A stretch of DNA of 64,000 nt, from the NCBI RefSeq assembly GCF_022059845.1, contig NZ_CP091852.1, positions 124,001 through 188,000 of the forward strand, written 5' to 3'. This DNA comes from Terrirubrum flagellatum. GTDB taxonomy: Bacteria > Pseudomonadota > Alphaproteobacteria > Rhizobiales > Beijerinckiaceae. The position numbers and the translations under genes are program-made. A model generated the notes under the pieces. That model worked only from the letters and a program-made list of their open reading frames with translations. It was not told where the DNA came from and searched no databases. Below, piece by piece: positions 53,445 through 62,151 of this stretch. Every line of letters begins with the position of its first letter. Within the stretch, counting starts at the first letter, position 1.

Positions 53445-54239
53445 TGCGGCGCGCTCGGCGCGCGCCTTCGCCGCCGCATCGATGATTTCCTGATTGCGCG
53501 GGTTGCGGCGCAGCGTCAGCCCGCCATTGATCTGCAGATTCTGGCCGCTGATGAAGGATTCGTCCGAGGCGAGCCAGAGGGCCGCCTGCGCCACGTCGTC
53601 CTGCGTGCCGACGCGCCCCAGCGGATATTCCTTGCGAAACGCCTCGATGACAGCCTGATTGCGGAACGCTTTCGCTGTCATTGGCGATTCCGTGATTCCC
53701 GGCGAGATCGAATTCGCCTTGACGCCGCGCGCGCCGAATTCGTTGGCGACGCAGCGCACGACATGGTCGGCGCCAGCCTTCGCGCCCATATAGGCGGCGT
53801 GATCCTCCAGCATGATCGTCGCTGTCGCCGATGATATCTGGATGAGCGATCCGCCATTCGTCATCACGCGCACCATCGCCTGCATGAAATAGAAGGGGCC
53901 GACGAATTGCAGCGCCGTCATCGCCTGCAACTCTTCCTCGGTCGTCGAGAGGAAGGGTTTTACAAGTCCCCATCCCGTGGCGTTGACGCCGATGTCGACT
54001 TTCCCGAATTTCGCGACAGCGGCGTCCGCCAGCGCCTCGACCTCGCTCTTGCGGGTGATGTCGCACAAGGCAAATCCACCACCGATTTCTTCCGCCAGCG
54101 GCGCCAGATGCTCTTCCCTGCGGCCGGCGACCATGACGCGCGCGCCTTCCCTCGCGAAGAGCCGCGCGATCGTCTGGCCCATATTGTTGGCGCCGGCGGC
54201 GCCGATGATCACCGCGACCTTGCCCTCGATGCGTCCCAT
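53439..54239 (-). CDS. Short-chain dehydrogenase/reductase (SDR), second
   Basis: NAD(P)-dependent oxidoreductase of 266 residues. The nucleotide motif is the variant GAAGANNMGQ (TGxxxGxG region), the catalytic Tyr/Lys are in YMGAK, and the C-terminal part has ISGQNLQINGGLTLRR. It is downstream of a TIM-barrel gene on the same strand (14-nt gap) and overlaps the ligase gene tail to tail. Substrate unknown. Confidence 0.9.
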   Translation of the reverse strand: MGRIEGKVAVIIGAAGANNMGQTIARLFAREGARVMVAGRREEHLAPLAEEIGGGFALCDITRKSEVEALADAAVAKFGKVDIGVNATGWGLVKPFLSTTEEELQAMTALQFVGPFYFMQAMVRVMTNGGSLIQISSATATIMLEDHAAYMGAKAGADHVVRCVANEFGARGVKANSISPGITESPMTAKAFRNQAVIEAFRKEYPLGRVGTQDDVAQAALWLASDESFISGQNLQINGGLTLRRNPRNQEIIDAAAKARAERAAS

Positions 54240-54253
54240 GGCGTTCTCCAGAT

Positions 54254-55093
54254 CTATGATGAGTTGGCGCCGCGATTTCCCGCGGCTGCGATGATTCCGC
54301 GCGCGGCGTCGACCGCGCGGCGGGCGCGTTCGAGAGCGCTCACGCCGTTGTCGCGCAGGCGGCGTGAGGGCGCTTCGACGTCGATCACGACATCAGGCGG
54401 CAACGAGGCGACAAACCGCGTCAGATCGAATTCACCCTCGCCGGGGATCGCGCGTTCATCGATCGCTTCCGCCATCTGCATCTCCGGAGCGATGCGCAAG
54501 GGGCCGTCGCAGATCTGGGCGTAGCCGATGAGGGAGGGCGCAAGGCCGCTCAGCCCATCAAGGCCGCCATCGTTGCGATAGAGATGCAGCGCGTCGAGCG
54601 CGATCGAGGCGTTGGCGGGTTTCCGGCCCGACAGGAATTTCTGCGTCGCTTGAAGCGAATTGACGATTGAGAAGGCGTTGAACTCGATATGGACGGCAAG
54701 ATCAAAGCTCGCCGCGCGCTCGCACAGCGCCGCGAAATTGTCGAAGGCCCGGGCGTCGTTGGCGTCGGCGATCTGCGCTGTCAGTCGCGCGGCGCCGATC
54801 GCCGCGCCCATCTCCAGCGCCGCGTCGAAATCGCCGGGGCGTGTCGATGGCCTGATGATAAAGACTTCGAGATTATGGACGCGCACGCCGGTTGCATCGA
54901 GCCGCGCGATCAGCGCGCGCCGCGCCGCATCGCCTGAGATGACGGGGAAGGGATCATTGTCGCGCTGCGCGCCGCGCACGAAGACGCCGACATACCGGCA
55001 GCCCGTCGCCGCGGCGATGTCGACCAGTTCCGGCGCGGGGACGTCGCTGACGGTCAGATGATGCAGCGACAGGAGGTTGTCGCGGGCAGTCAT
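54254..55093 (-). CDS. Sugar-phosphate-isomerase-like TIM-barrel protein (AP endonuclease family 2 fold)
   Basis: Protein of 279 residues with the xylose-isomerase-like barrel: VDIAAATGCRYVGVFV, VHNLEVFI, AVHIEFNAFSIVNS, ASIALDALHLYRNDG and the metal-site-like PGEGEFDLTRFV. Known relatives include sugar isomerases, 3-keto-glucoside epimerases and dehydratases such as dehydroshikimate dehydratase. The position in an acyl-CoA cluster suggests an isomerase or epimerase step. It is divergent from the flavoprotein gene. Confidence 0.82.
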   Translation of the reverse strand: MTARDNLLSLHHLTVSDVPAPELVDIAAATGCRYVGVFVRGAQRDNDPFPVISGDAARRALIARLDATGVRVHNLEVFIIRPSTRPGDFDAALEMGAAIGAARLTAQIADANDARAFDNFAALCERAASFDLAVHIEFNAFSIVNSLQATQKFLSGRKPANASIALDALHLYRNDGGLDGLSGLAPSLIGYAQICDGPLRIAPEMQMAEAIDERAIPGEGEFDLTRFVASLPPDVVIDVEAPSRRLRDNGVSALERARRAVDAARGIIAAAGNRGANSS

Positions 55094-55231
55094 CCGAGGG
55101 AGCTCCGGCAGCGCGGCGGTTCAAGTAATCTGATGTGCGGAGCGCTTGACACAGATATATTGATATCACCATTATTGTATAATAATAAAGAGGCCTCCCC
55201 ATGCCGGCGGCCGCTCCGAGAGGAGACGCGG
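55094..55231. promoter_or_regulatory. AT-rich divergent promoter region with near-palindromic operator candidate
   Basis: The spacer contains ATTATTGTATAATAAT at 55171-55186, symmetric except for one central pair of positions, with TTGTATAA (55175-55182) inside it. TTGACA (55146-55151) and TATAAT (55178-55183) are present but 26 nt apart, so they are not one classical promoter. It serves the leftward TIM-barrel/SDR unit and the rightward flavoprotein. Confidence 0.5.
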
Positions 55232-56884
55232 ATGGAAACGCAATTCGACGTGGTCGTTCTGGGGACAGGGGCTGCGGGCCTCGTCGCGGCGCTCGCAGCG
55301 CATGATTCAGGCGCAAAGGTCGGCGTCTTCGAGAAGGCTGACGTGGTCGGCGGCACGACGGCCCTGTCCGGCGGCGTTTGCTGGATGCCGAACAACCGCG
55401 TGGCTGCGGCGGCTGGCATGCCGGATTCGCGCGAGGAAGGTCTCGCCTATCTCCGCTCGCTCTCGAACGGCCTCATCCCGGACGAGCTCGCGGCGGCCTT
55501 CATCGATGGCGTCGCGCCGACGCTTGATTATCTAGAGCAGAAAACGCCGCTGAAATTCCATCTCCTGCGCATTCCTGATTATCATCCGGAGCATCCCGGC
55601 GGATTGCTGAAGGGCGGCCGTTCGATTGAGCCCGGACTTTTCTCGTTCGAGCGCTTGGGGCCGTGGGGCGATCGCGTCGGCATCGGCCAGTTCTCTGATC
55701 CCGAAACCGGCCATGTCTATATGGCGACGATCGAGTCGCCGCGCGGCGGCGGCACGGGCGCGATCGATGAAGCCGAAATGCAGCGGCGACGCGTTGCAAA
55801 GATCAATGGCCGTGGTCGCGGCATGATCGGCGCGCTGCTGCAGGCCTGTCTCGATCGCGGTATCGAGGTCGTCACCGGCGCGCGCGGCGTCGATCTCATC
55901 ATGGAGCGCAGGCGCGTCGCCGGCGTGCGCGTCGTGGTGAAAGGCGAAGAGTTTGACGTCACGGCGCGCCGCGGCGTGGTGATCGCCACCGGGGGATTCG
56001 AGTGGGACCCCGAAATGTCGGTCAATTTCCTGCGCGGGCCGATGGAGCATCCCGCCTCGATCCCGACCAATTCAGGCGATGGGCAGAAGATGGCGATGCG
56101 CGCCGGCGCCAAGATGGGTGCGATGCGCGAAGCCTGGTGGATGCCGGTCGCGCTGCTGCCCGGCGTCAAGCAATATGGCGAGCAGAAAGTTGTGCTGATC
56201 CTGCGCGAGCGCTCGCTGCCGGGATCGATCCTCGTCAACAGGAAGGGCAAGCGCTTCGTCAATGAAGCGACGAATTACAATGCGATCGGCGGCGCCTTCC
56301 ATCATTTCGATCCCGGCAAATTCGAATACGCCAATCTGCCCTGCTGGCTGATCTTCGATTCAGCAATGGTGAAGCGCTACGGTTTTCTCGATGTTCCCAT
56401 GGGCGGCGCGATGCCCGGATGGGTTCCCACTGCTTCCACGCTGGCTGAACTCGCCAACAAGGTCGGCATCGCCAGTGATGCGTTGCAAGCGACGATCGCG
56501 CGCTGGAACACACAGGTCGACAAGGGCGCCGATGATGATTTCGGTCGCGGCGAGAGCGCCTATGACGGATTCAATGGCGATCTCTCGCAATATCCGGGCA
56601 AGGGCGCGACGCTCGGCCGCATCGGAGAGCCGCCTTATTACGCCTTGCAGATTCACAGCAGCACGCTTGGCACCAAGGGCGGGCCGCGCACCGATCGCAA
56701 TGGCGCCGTTATCGATCATGACGGGTTGCCGATTCACGGCCTCTATGCCGCGGGCAATGCGATGGCGGCGCCGACCGGCATGGTCTATGGCGGCGCCGGC
56801 GGCACGCTCGGCCCTGCGATCGTGTTCGGCTATCTCGCGGGCAAACACGCGGCGACGCAGGCGGCGGAGTTTGTAAACGCGTAA
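55232..56884 (+). CDS. FAD-dependent dehydrogenase, 3-ketosteroid-delta1-dehydrogenase-like
   Basis: Flavoprotein of 550 residues in the fumarate reductase/KstD family. The FAD-binding motif VVVLGTGAAGLVAALAAHDSG starts at residue 8; KADVVGGTTALSGGVCWMPN follows, and the C-terminal FAD segment is GLYAAGNAMAAPTGMVYGGA followed by GTLGPAIVFGYLAG. Such enzymes desaturate ring ketones or reduce enoyl double bonds. The ATG at 55232 has AGGAG upstream; the frame is open to 55058. A compound palindromic repeat follows its stop. It may introduce a ring double bond in this pathway; this is inference. Confidence 0.88.
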   Translation: METQFDVVVLGTGAAGLVAALAAHDSGAKVGVFEKADVVGGTTALSGGVCWMPNNRVAAAAGMPDSREEGLAYLRSLSNGLIPDELAAAFIDGVAPTLDYLEQKTPLKFHLLRIPDYHPEHPGGLLKGGRSIEPGLFSFERLGPWGDRVGIGQFSDPETGHVYMATIESPRGGGTGAIDEAEMQRRRVAKINGRGRGMIGALLQACLDRGIEVVTGARGVDLIMERRRVAGVRVVVKGEEFDVTARRGVVIATGGFEWDPEMSVNFLRGPMEHPASIPTNSGDGQKMAMRAGAKMGAMREAWWMPVALLPGVKQYGEQKVVLILRERSLPGSILVNRKGKRFVNEATNYNAIGGAFHHFDPGKFEYANLPCWLIFDSAMVKRYGFLDVPMGGAMPGWVPTASTLAELANKVGIASDALQATIARWNTQVDKGADDDFGRGESAYDGFNGDLSQYPGKGATLGRIGEPPYYALQIHSSTLGTKGGPRTDRNGAVIDHDGLPIHGLYAAGNAMAAPTGMVYGGAGGTLGPAIVFGYLAGKHAATQAAEFVNA

Positions 56885-56920
56885 GCCTCTCGCCTCGCGT
56901 TGATGCTTCAAATGTCGGCC

Positions 56921-57007
56921 GTCATGCTCGCGCTTGTCGCGAGCATCCACGTCTTGTTTTCTATTTGAAAGGAAGACGTGGATGGCCGGGACAAGCCCGG
57001 CCATGAC
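56921..57007. repeat. Compound palindromic intergenic element (REP doublet-like)
   Basis: An 87-nt inverted pair of one unit: GTCATG, 6-nt stem, CTTGT, 6-nt stem, CATCCACGTCTT. Outer arms GTCATG (56921-56926) and CATGAC (57002-57007) match, as do CATCCACGTCTT (56944-56955) and AAGACGTGGATG (56973-56984). Each unit has its own side hairpin, CTCGCG/CGCGAG and GCCGGG/CCCGGC, with different sequence but intact pairing. It lies between convergent genes. Confidence 0.75.
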
Positions 57008-57036
57008 GCGGAGAGATACGTCAAAGTTACAAAGGC

Positions 57037-57933
57037 TCACACCACGTTGAAATAGTCAGGCACGCCGCCGGGCCATGTGTTGCCCCACATCTGGCCGCCG
57101 CCATCGATCGTCAGCACTTCGCCAGTGATGAATTTCGCGCTTGGCGCCGAGAGATAAACGACGCCCTGCGCCACATCCCAGGCATCGCCGAGACGGCGCA
57201 TCGGATTGCTGTTGGGAAAACGCGTCAGCGCCGTGTCGGAATAGACTTCGAGCCCTTCGGACTGCATCGAGCCAGGCGCCAGACAATTCACGCGGATGCC
57301 GAGCGGCGCCCATTCGACAGCGACGCTCTTGCTCATGAAAATCACGCCGGCGCGGGCCGCGCAGGTGTGCGCCACCTGCGGCATGCCGCGAAAGATTGTG
57401 GCGACGATGTTGACGATCGCGCCGGGCGCGGCGCGTTCTTTCCAGCGTCGCGCCGCGGCTTGCGTCATATACCATGTGCCGTTGAGATTGAGATCGATGA
57501 CGGCGTTCCAGCCTTTCACCGTGAAATCGAGCGCGTTTTGCGGATATTGCCCGCCGGCATTATTCACGAGCACGTCGAGCCTGCCGCACTGCTCGAAGAC
57601 GTCGTCAAACAGCGCGTCGATCTCTTCCGGTTTGCGGATTGACATCGGCTTGCAGACCACTTCGGCGCCAAGCGCTTCCTTCACTTCCGCTGCTGTTTCC
57701 TTCAGCTTGTCCTCGCGGCGGCCACAGATCACAACTTTCGCACCGAGCCGCGCGAACAGGAACGTCATGACGCGCCCGAATCCCGTGCCGCCGCCGGAGA
57801 CGAGATAGACCTGATCCTTGAGAAGATCAGGCGCATAGACGGTCGGCAGCGCTGCGAGATCCGCCGGCGCGAGGCGTTGGCGCCAGCGCGCGAGAACATC
57901 CTCGTCGATCACAGGCCCGGATAGTTCCGACAT
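57037..57933 (-). CDS. SDR of the 2,4-dienoyl-CoA-reductase type with atypical active site
   Basis: Oxidoreductase of 298 residues. The cofactor motif is VSGGGTGFGRVMTFLFARLG, then NNAGGQYPQ and VLTIDGGGQMWG. Where classical SDRs have YxxxK it has THTCAARAGV-like sequence (HTCAARAG): the Tyr is missing, as in 2,4-dienoyl-CoA reductases, and the Lys of AAKAG is Arg. The ATG at 57933 (MSELSGPV) follows AGGGATG; the frame is open to 57996. It is 25 nt downstream of the enoyl-CoA hydratase gene, which supports an acyl-CoA substrate. Confidence 0.86.
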   Translation of the reverse strand: MSELSGPVIDEDVLARWRQRLAPADLAALPTVYAPDLLKDQVYLVSGGGTGFGRVMTFLFARLGAKVVICGRREDKLKETAAEVKEALGAEVVCKPMSIRKPEEIDALFDDVFEQCGRLDVLVNNAGGQYPQNALDFTVKGWNAVIDLNLNGTWYMTQAAARRWKERAAPGAIVNIVATIFRGMPQVAHTCAARAGVIFMSKSVAVEWAPLGIRVNCLAPGSMQSEGLEVYSDTALTRFPNSNPMRRLGDAWDVAQGVVYLSAPSAKFITGEVLTIDGGGQMWGNTWPGGVPDYFNVV

Positions 57934-57958
57934 CAAATCATCCCTGCGCGGCGCTCTA

Positions 57959-58738
57959 TCACGCGCCGCCGAAATGCGCCGCGCGCTTCTCGGCATAGGC
58001 GGCGACGCCTTCGGCAGCGTCCGCCTGCGGCATGCGCGCGCCGATCTCGTGGCCCGCCTTCAGCGCTTCGTCGAGCGGGCGATCAAGCGACAGCGCATAG
58101 AGCTCCTTCGCATAGCGCGCGGCGACGCGGCTGTTTGCGAGAATGGAGCGCGCCAGCGCGCGCGCCTCCTCCATCACGCGCGCGGCGGGAACCACACGCG
58201 ACACGACACCAAGCTCATAGAGACGTCGCGCCGGCAGCGGCTCACCCGTAAGGATGATTTCCATCGCCGCGCTCCGTGGCGCCAGCCGCGCGAGGCGCTG
58301 CACGCCGCCGGCATAGGCGACAAGTCCACGCTTGATCTCCGGCAGGCCAAATGTGGCCGTCTCGCTCGCGACGATGAGATCGCAGGCGAGCGCCAATTCA
58401 AGCCCGCCGGCGACGGCGGCGCCGTTGATCGCCGCGATGAGAGGCTTGGGAAAATTACGCTCTGTGAGGCCGCAGAATCCGCGGCCGGGAACGAGGCCCT
58501 TGCCGACGCCGATGCGCGCGGCCTCCTTCAAATCCATGCCGGAGCAGAAGGCGCGCTCGCCGGCGCCGGTCACGATAACGGCGCCAATCGAATCATCTGT
58601 CTCCGCCTCGGACAACGCGGCGTCGATGGCGTAGGAGGTCGCGGCGTCGACCGCGTTGCTGACATGCGGCCGGTTGATCCGCAGGATGAGAAGCCCGTTC
58701 GCCTTCTCGATCTGCAGGCTGTCGCTCTCGTCGGCCAT
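57959..58738 (-). CDS. Enoyl-CoA hydratase/isomerase family protein
   Basis: Crotonase-fold enzyme of 259 residues that acts on CoA thioesters. The two oxyanion-hole segments are GERAFCSGMDLKEA and NGAAVAGGLELALACDL. The catalytic-region Glu is in GLPEIKRGL; a second acidic residue typical of hydratases is not obvious, so isomerase or hydrolase activity is also possible. It is encoded 18 nt after the Rieske oxygenase gene and before the dienoyl-CoA-reductase-like SDR gene, in one leftward unit. Confidence 0.9.
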   Translation of the reverse strand: MADESDSLQIEKANGLLILRINRPHVSNAVDAATSYAIDAALSEAETDDSIGAVIVTGAGERAFCSGMDLKEAARIGVGKGLVPGRGFCGLTERNFPKPLIAAINGAAVAGGLELALACDLIVASETATFGLPEIKRGLVAYAGGVQRLARLAPRSAAMEIILTGEPLPARRLYELGVVSRVVPAARVMEEARALARSILANSRVAARYAKELYALSLDRPLDEALKAGHEIGARMPQADAAEGVAAYAEKRAAHFGGA

Positions 58739-58756
58739 GTCCGCTTTCGCAGGTTG

Positions 58757-59998
58757 TCACGAAGCCATTTCGGTTGGCGGGGCATGCGTCGGCTGCGCGT
58801 AGCTTTCGAGAACGGGCTCCACCCGCAGCGCCGGATCAATCCTGTCGCGGCCGATGCGGCGATCGAGCTCCTGATGCCAGTGATAAATGCGCCGCTCCTG
58901 ATAGTTGAGCGGCATGCCTGTGAAGCCGCTTGACTCAACCGATTTCTGGATCGCATCGGCGAATTGCAGATCCTCATCGAGAATCTTCAGGAAGTTGGAG
59001 AGGCGTACGTCCCAAACCGGCGGGCGCTCGCCTTCGCCCCAGCTTGGCGCGAACCAATGCACCTCGATCGTCATCGAGCGGATATCATCAGGCCAGAAGC
59101 AAAGGAAAGGCGCGCCGGCAGGCGCCAGCGGCGAAACGATATTGGGATAAATATTGAGCGAAAGATTGGTCTCGCCGAGATAGGGATCGGCGGTTGGAAT
59201 CAACGGCAGTCCAACAATGCCCGGATCCTGCCAGCCTTTACGCTTGAACGGCGTCACCATGCGCGAATGACCCTTGTCATAGAGCGTGATGAGCGAGCCG
59301 CGATGATCGAGAAAGCGATCGACTGTGTTCTGGTGGATCGATTTGAGATGATAGACTTCGAGAAAGGCGTCGAGCAGCACTTTCACATTGCAGCCGACCT
59401 TGATCGTCGTCTTGTCAACGAGGATGAGATTCTCCGGCTGCATCTCTTTCAGCGCGGCGTAGGTTTCGCCGAGCGCGTCCGCGAGCGGTTCGGCGTTCTT
59501 GTCGAGATTGATGAAGTGCCAGTTGCCGAGATTTTCGCAACGTACCTCGATCAGCGAGCGGCAAGACATGTCGAGCTCGACGAAATCGCGCTTGTCGCGC
59601 AGGTTGATCAATTCGCCGCGCAGATTATAGGTCCAGCCGTGATATTTGCAGGAGAGGCCGCGCGCCTCGCCTGTGTCAGTGGTGACGACGGGCGCGCCGC
59701 GATGGCGGCAGGTGTTGTAGAAGCAGCGCACGCGGCCTGTCTCGTCGCGCACGAAGAAGAGCGGCTCGCCCAGACGCTCCCAACGCAGGAACGAGCCCGG
59801 TTTTGGAACCTCGTCGCCATGGATCGCATAGACCCATGAACGCTTCCACATCCCGCGCATTTCGAGCGCAAAGAAATCGGGGTCGACATAGCGACCGCCG
59901 GGAATATCAGGCATATGCGGAAACTGGTCTGGTGGAGCGGTGCGTGCGGCTTCATAAAGCGCGCCGCCCTCGATGCGCCTGATCTCCTCGACATCCAT
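58757..59998 (-). CDS. Rieske non-heme iron oxygenase, alpha subunit
   Basis: Oxygenase of 413 residues that hydroxylates an aromatic or cyclic substrate with O2. The Rieske [2Fe-2S] site is Cys97, His99, Cys117 and His120 (CRHRG, CKYHGW). The mononuclear iron site has His217 and His222 in DAFLEVYHLKSIH, with Asp210 as the bridging residue and a ligand Asp in EDLQFAD. No beta-subunit gene is present, so it is probably an alpha-only trimer. GGAGG precedes the ATG at 59998; the frame is open to 60067. Electrons would come from the ferredoxin at 62152 and the reductase at 60344. Confidence 0.93.
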   Translation of the reverse strand: MDVEEIRRIEGGALYEAARTAPPDQFPHMPDIPGGRYVDPDFFALEMRGMWKRSWVYAIHGDEVPKPGSFLRWERLGEPLFFVRDETGRVRCFYNTCRHRGAPVVTTDTGEARGLSCKYHGWTYNLRGELINLRDKRDFVELDMSCRSLIEVRCENLGNWHFINLDKNAEPLADALGETYAALKEMQPENLILVDKTTIKVGCNVKVLLDAFLEVYHLKSIHQNTVDRFLDHRGSLITLYDKGHSRMVTPFKRKGWQDPGIVGLPLIPTADPYLGETNLSLNIYPNIVSPLAPAGAPFLCFWPDDIRSMTIEVHWFAPSWGEGERPPVWDVRLSNFLKILDEDLQFADAIQKSVESSGFTGMPLNYQERRIYHWHQELDRRIGRDRIDPALRVEPVLESYAQPTHAPPTEMAS

Positions 59999-60343
59999 GG
60001 CGGCCTCCGCTGGGGCGTCCTGCTTATAGTGCTTCCGCAGGCTATACGCGGCCTTCAATATACACAAGCGGCGTATTTGTATGACGACCGTTCCCGGGAT
60101 GACCGCTGCTTCTGGCCGCCGCGCGACGGCGGAAGTAATATGATGCTATTACAGATATTTAGGATTTGTCGGCGAAACCTGCCGCCCGGAGCGTCGGCGC
60201 AGAACATATAGGCTGGCGGCGTCGAAAAGAGCTTCTGAAGGCGTCATTCTAGGCCAAAAATTACAATTATAGATCAATATCCGTATACAAGTTTGACTTG
60301 GCCGGGTCGCGCCTTCATAGTCGCGGCAAGGAAATAGTCGAGG
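59999..60343. promoter_or_regulatory. 345-nt divergent control region between oxygenase and ferredoxin reductase genes
   Basis: No gene is supported here. Two AT-rich operator-like zones flank its centre: 60056-60082 (ATACACAA and inverted TTTGTAT) on the oxygenase side, and GTATACAAG at 60283-60291 on the reductase side. The latter ends 1 nt before a rightward promoter candidate, TTGACT (60293-60298), 17 nt, CATAGT (60316-60321). Confidence 0.55.
60283..60291 (+). promoter_or_regulatory. GTATACAAG operator candidate upstream of the reductase promoter
   Basis: The 9-mer GTATACAAG recurs in inverse orientation at 62508-62516 upstream of the CoA-transferase gene. It resembles a one-and-a-half-site form of TTGTATACAA, a type bound by FCD-subfamily GntR regulators. 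Confidence 0.45.
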
Positions 60344-61603
60344 ATGGGAAACAGCTCGGTGTCGGCCGGCGATCGGGATTCCACTTGTTCCGTCGTGATC
60401 GTCGGCGCAGGCCACGCCGCCGCGCAGGCGGCGCGCTCGTTGCGCGCCAACGGTTTCGACGGCCGGCTGATCATGGTCGGCGCTGAAGATTGGCTTCCCT
60501 ATGACCGGCCGCCTCTTTCCAAAGAGCGGCTGACCCAGGACGGGCCTGTCGACCGCCTCTTGCTCAATCCCGACACTTTTTATTCCTCGCACAAGATCGA
60601 ACTTGTATTGGGAAGCGCCGCGACGGCGATTGATCGCGACGCGCGTCATGTGACGCTCGCGAATGGCGAGCGCCTTTCCTACGATCGCCTGGTGCTCGCG
60701 ACCGGATCGCGCGTGCGGCGCTTGCCGGATTCAATCGCAGGCGCGGAGCGGGCGCTTTATCTCAGATCTTTCGCGGAGTGCGCCGTGATCCGCGCGCGTC
60801 TGGCGAATGCGCGTCGCGTCGTGGTGATCGGAGCGGGCTATATAGGGCTCGAAGTCGCGGCGTCGATCAGAAAGACGGGCGCGGCCGTGACGGTGATCGA
60901 AGCGGCGGATCGCGCGCTGGCGAGAATCGCATCGCCACATATTTCACAGCTGTTCGAGGCCGCTCATCGCGCCTGGGGTGTGACGATCCTGACAAATGCG
61001 AAAGTGAAGGCGATCGAACCAGACGCGGTGTTGATCGAAGGCCATCCGCCGGCGCCAGCCGATCTGGTTATTGCGGGCATAGGCGGAGCGGCTGAGGATT
61101 CGCTTGCGCGCGGGGCCGGCCTGCTCTGCGATGACGGCGTGCTGGTCGATCAGCAGGGGCGCAGCAGCGATCCCGCGATTTTCGCCATCGGCGACGTAGC
61201 GAAGCCGGTGGTGAATGGCGCGCGTCTGCGGCTCGAATCCGTGTCCGCCGCCGTCGCGCAGGGCAAGGCGGTCGCCGCGGCGATCATGGGACAGCCTGCG
61301 CCAGCAGACGAGACGCCCTGGTTCTGGTCCGATCAGTTCGATCTGAAACTGCAGATCGCCGGCGTTCGCGGCGCCGACGATGTTGCTGTTGTGCGGCGAC
61401 GCGAAGACGCGCCGGGCCTTGCGGTTCTGCATTGCCGCGATAACAGGCTGACCTGCATCGAGGCCGTCAACGATCCCCGCAGCTTCATGATGGCGCGCCG
61501 GATCATCGCCGATCCCGATGCGCGCATCGATCTCGATATCGCCTGCAACGGGGAAATCCCTTTCGCCGAGGCCTTTTCAGCGCAAGCGAGAACGGCGGCA
61601 TGA
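60344..61603 (+). CDS. FAD-dependent ferredoxin reductase (putidaredoxin/rhodocoxin reductase type)
   Basis: NAD(P)H:ferredoxin reductase of 419 residues. The FAD motif VVIVGAGHAAAQAARSLRANG starts near residue 16, followed by LPYDRPPLSK. The NAD motif is VVVIGAGYIGLEVAASIRK, and the second FAD segment is IFAIGDVAKP. It supplies electrons to the 2Fe-2S ferredoxin of the Rieske system. The ATG at 60344 has its purine run immediately adjacent (GAGGATG), so GTG at 60359 is an alternative. Its stop overlaps the VOC gene. Confidence 0.92.
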   Translation: MGNSSVSAGDRDSTCSVVIVGAGHAAAQAARSLRANGFDGRLIMVGAEDWLPYDRPPLSKERLTQDGPVDRLLLNPDTFYSSHKIELVLGSAATAIDRDARHVTLANGERLSYDRLVLATGSRVRRLPDSIAGAERALYLRSFAECAVIRARLANARRVVVIGAGYIGLEVAASIRKTGAAVTVIEAADRALARIASPHISQLFEAAHRAWGVTILTNAKVKAIEPDAVLIEGHPPAPADLVIAGIGGAAEDSLARGAGLLCDDGVLVDQQGRSSDPAIFAIGDVAKPVVNGARLRLESVSAAVAQGKAVAAAIMGQPAPADETPWFWSDQFDLKLQIAGVRGADDVAVVRRREDAPGLAVLHCRDNRLTCIEAVNDPRSFMMARRIIADPDARIDLDIACNGEIPFAEAFSAQARTAA

Positions 61604-62124
61604 GCAGGGTCTTCGGTCCGATCATGCAAAACGGCTACGTCGTACGCGATCTCGACAAGGCGATGAAGCATTGGACTGACACGATGGGCGTCGGGCCCTT
61701 CTTCGTCACGGCGAAGATCCCTTTCGCGGAATGCCTCTATCGCGGCGCGCCATGCGACATCGACCTCGCGGTCGCTATCTCCTTCTCAGGCGATCTCCAG
61801 ATCGAACTTGTCGAACAAAAGAACAATGTGCCGTCGATCTATCGCGATCATCTCCAGCGCTTCGGCGAGGGGCTGCATCACGCCGGCGTTCTCAGCGACG
61901 ACTACGCCGCCGACGTCGCGCGGCTGACGTCGCAGGGATTCTCAGCCGTGCAGCACGGGAGCGTCACGTCGGGAATGCGCTTCGCCTATTTCGATTCCGA
62001 TCGCGGCTTTCCCGGCGCCATGGTGGAGCTGATTGAAGGCTCGCCCGGCATGCGGCGTTTCCTCGATCGCGTGAAAACGCAGGCGCGGGAGTGGGACGGT
62101 CGCGAGCCGGTTCGCATGCTGTGA
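61600..62124 (+). CDS. VOC-superfamily (glyoxalase/methylmalonyl-CoA-epimerase-like) protein
   Basis: Protein of 174 residues with two beta-alpha-beta-beta-beta units. Possible metal ligands are His in KAMKHWTD-adjacent and EGLHHAGVLSDD segments and Glu in MVELIEGSPGMRRF. VOC members include extradiol dioxygenases, epimerases and isomerases, so this may be a ring-cleavage or isomerisation enzyme of the pathway or a carrier protein. It is translationally coupled to the reductase gene (ATGA) and lies 27 nt before the ferredoxin gene. Confidence 0.83.
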   Translation: MSRVFGPIMQNGYVVRDLDKAMKHWTDTMGVGPFFVTAKIPFAECLYRGAPCDIDLAVAISFSGDLQIELVEQKNNVPSIYRDHLQRFGEGLHHAGVLSDDYAADVARLTSQGFSAVQHGSVTSGMRFAYFDSDRGFPGAMVELIEGSPGMRRFLDRVKTQAREWDGREPVRML

Positions 62125-62151
62125 GCGCGCGGGACAAGGGATGAAACAGGA

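Noticed and set aside
55146-55183. TTGACA and TATAAT as a sigma70 promoter of the flavoprotein gene
   Set aside because: The spacing is 26 nt, far from the 16-18 nt needed.
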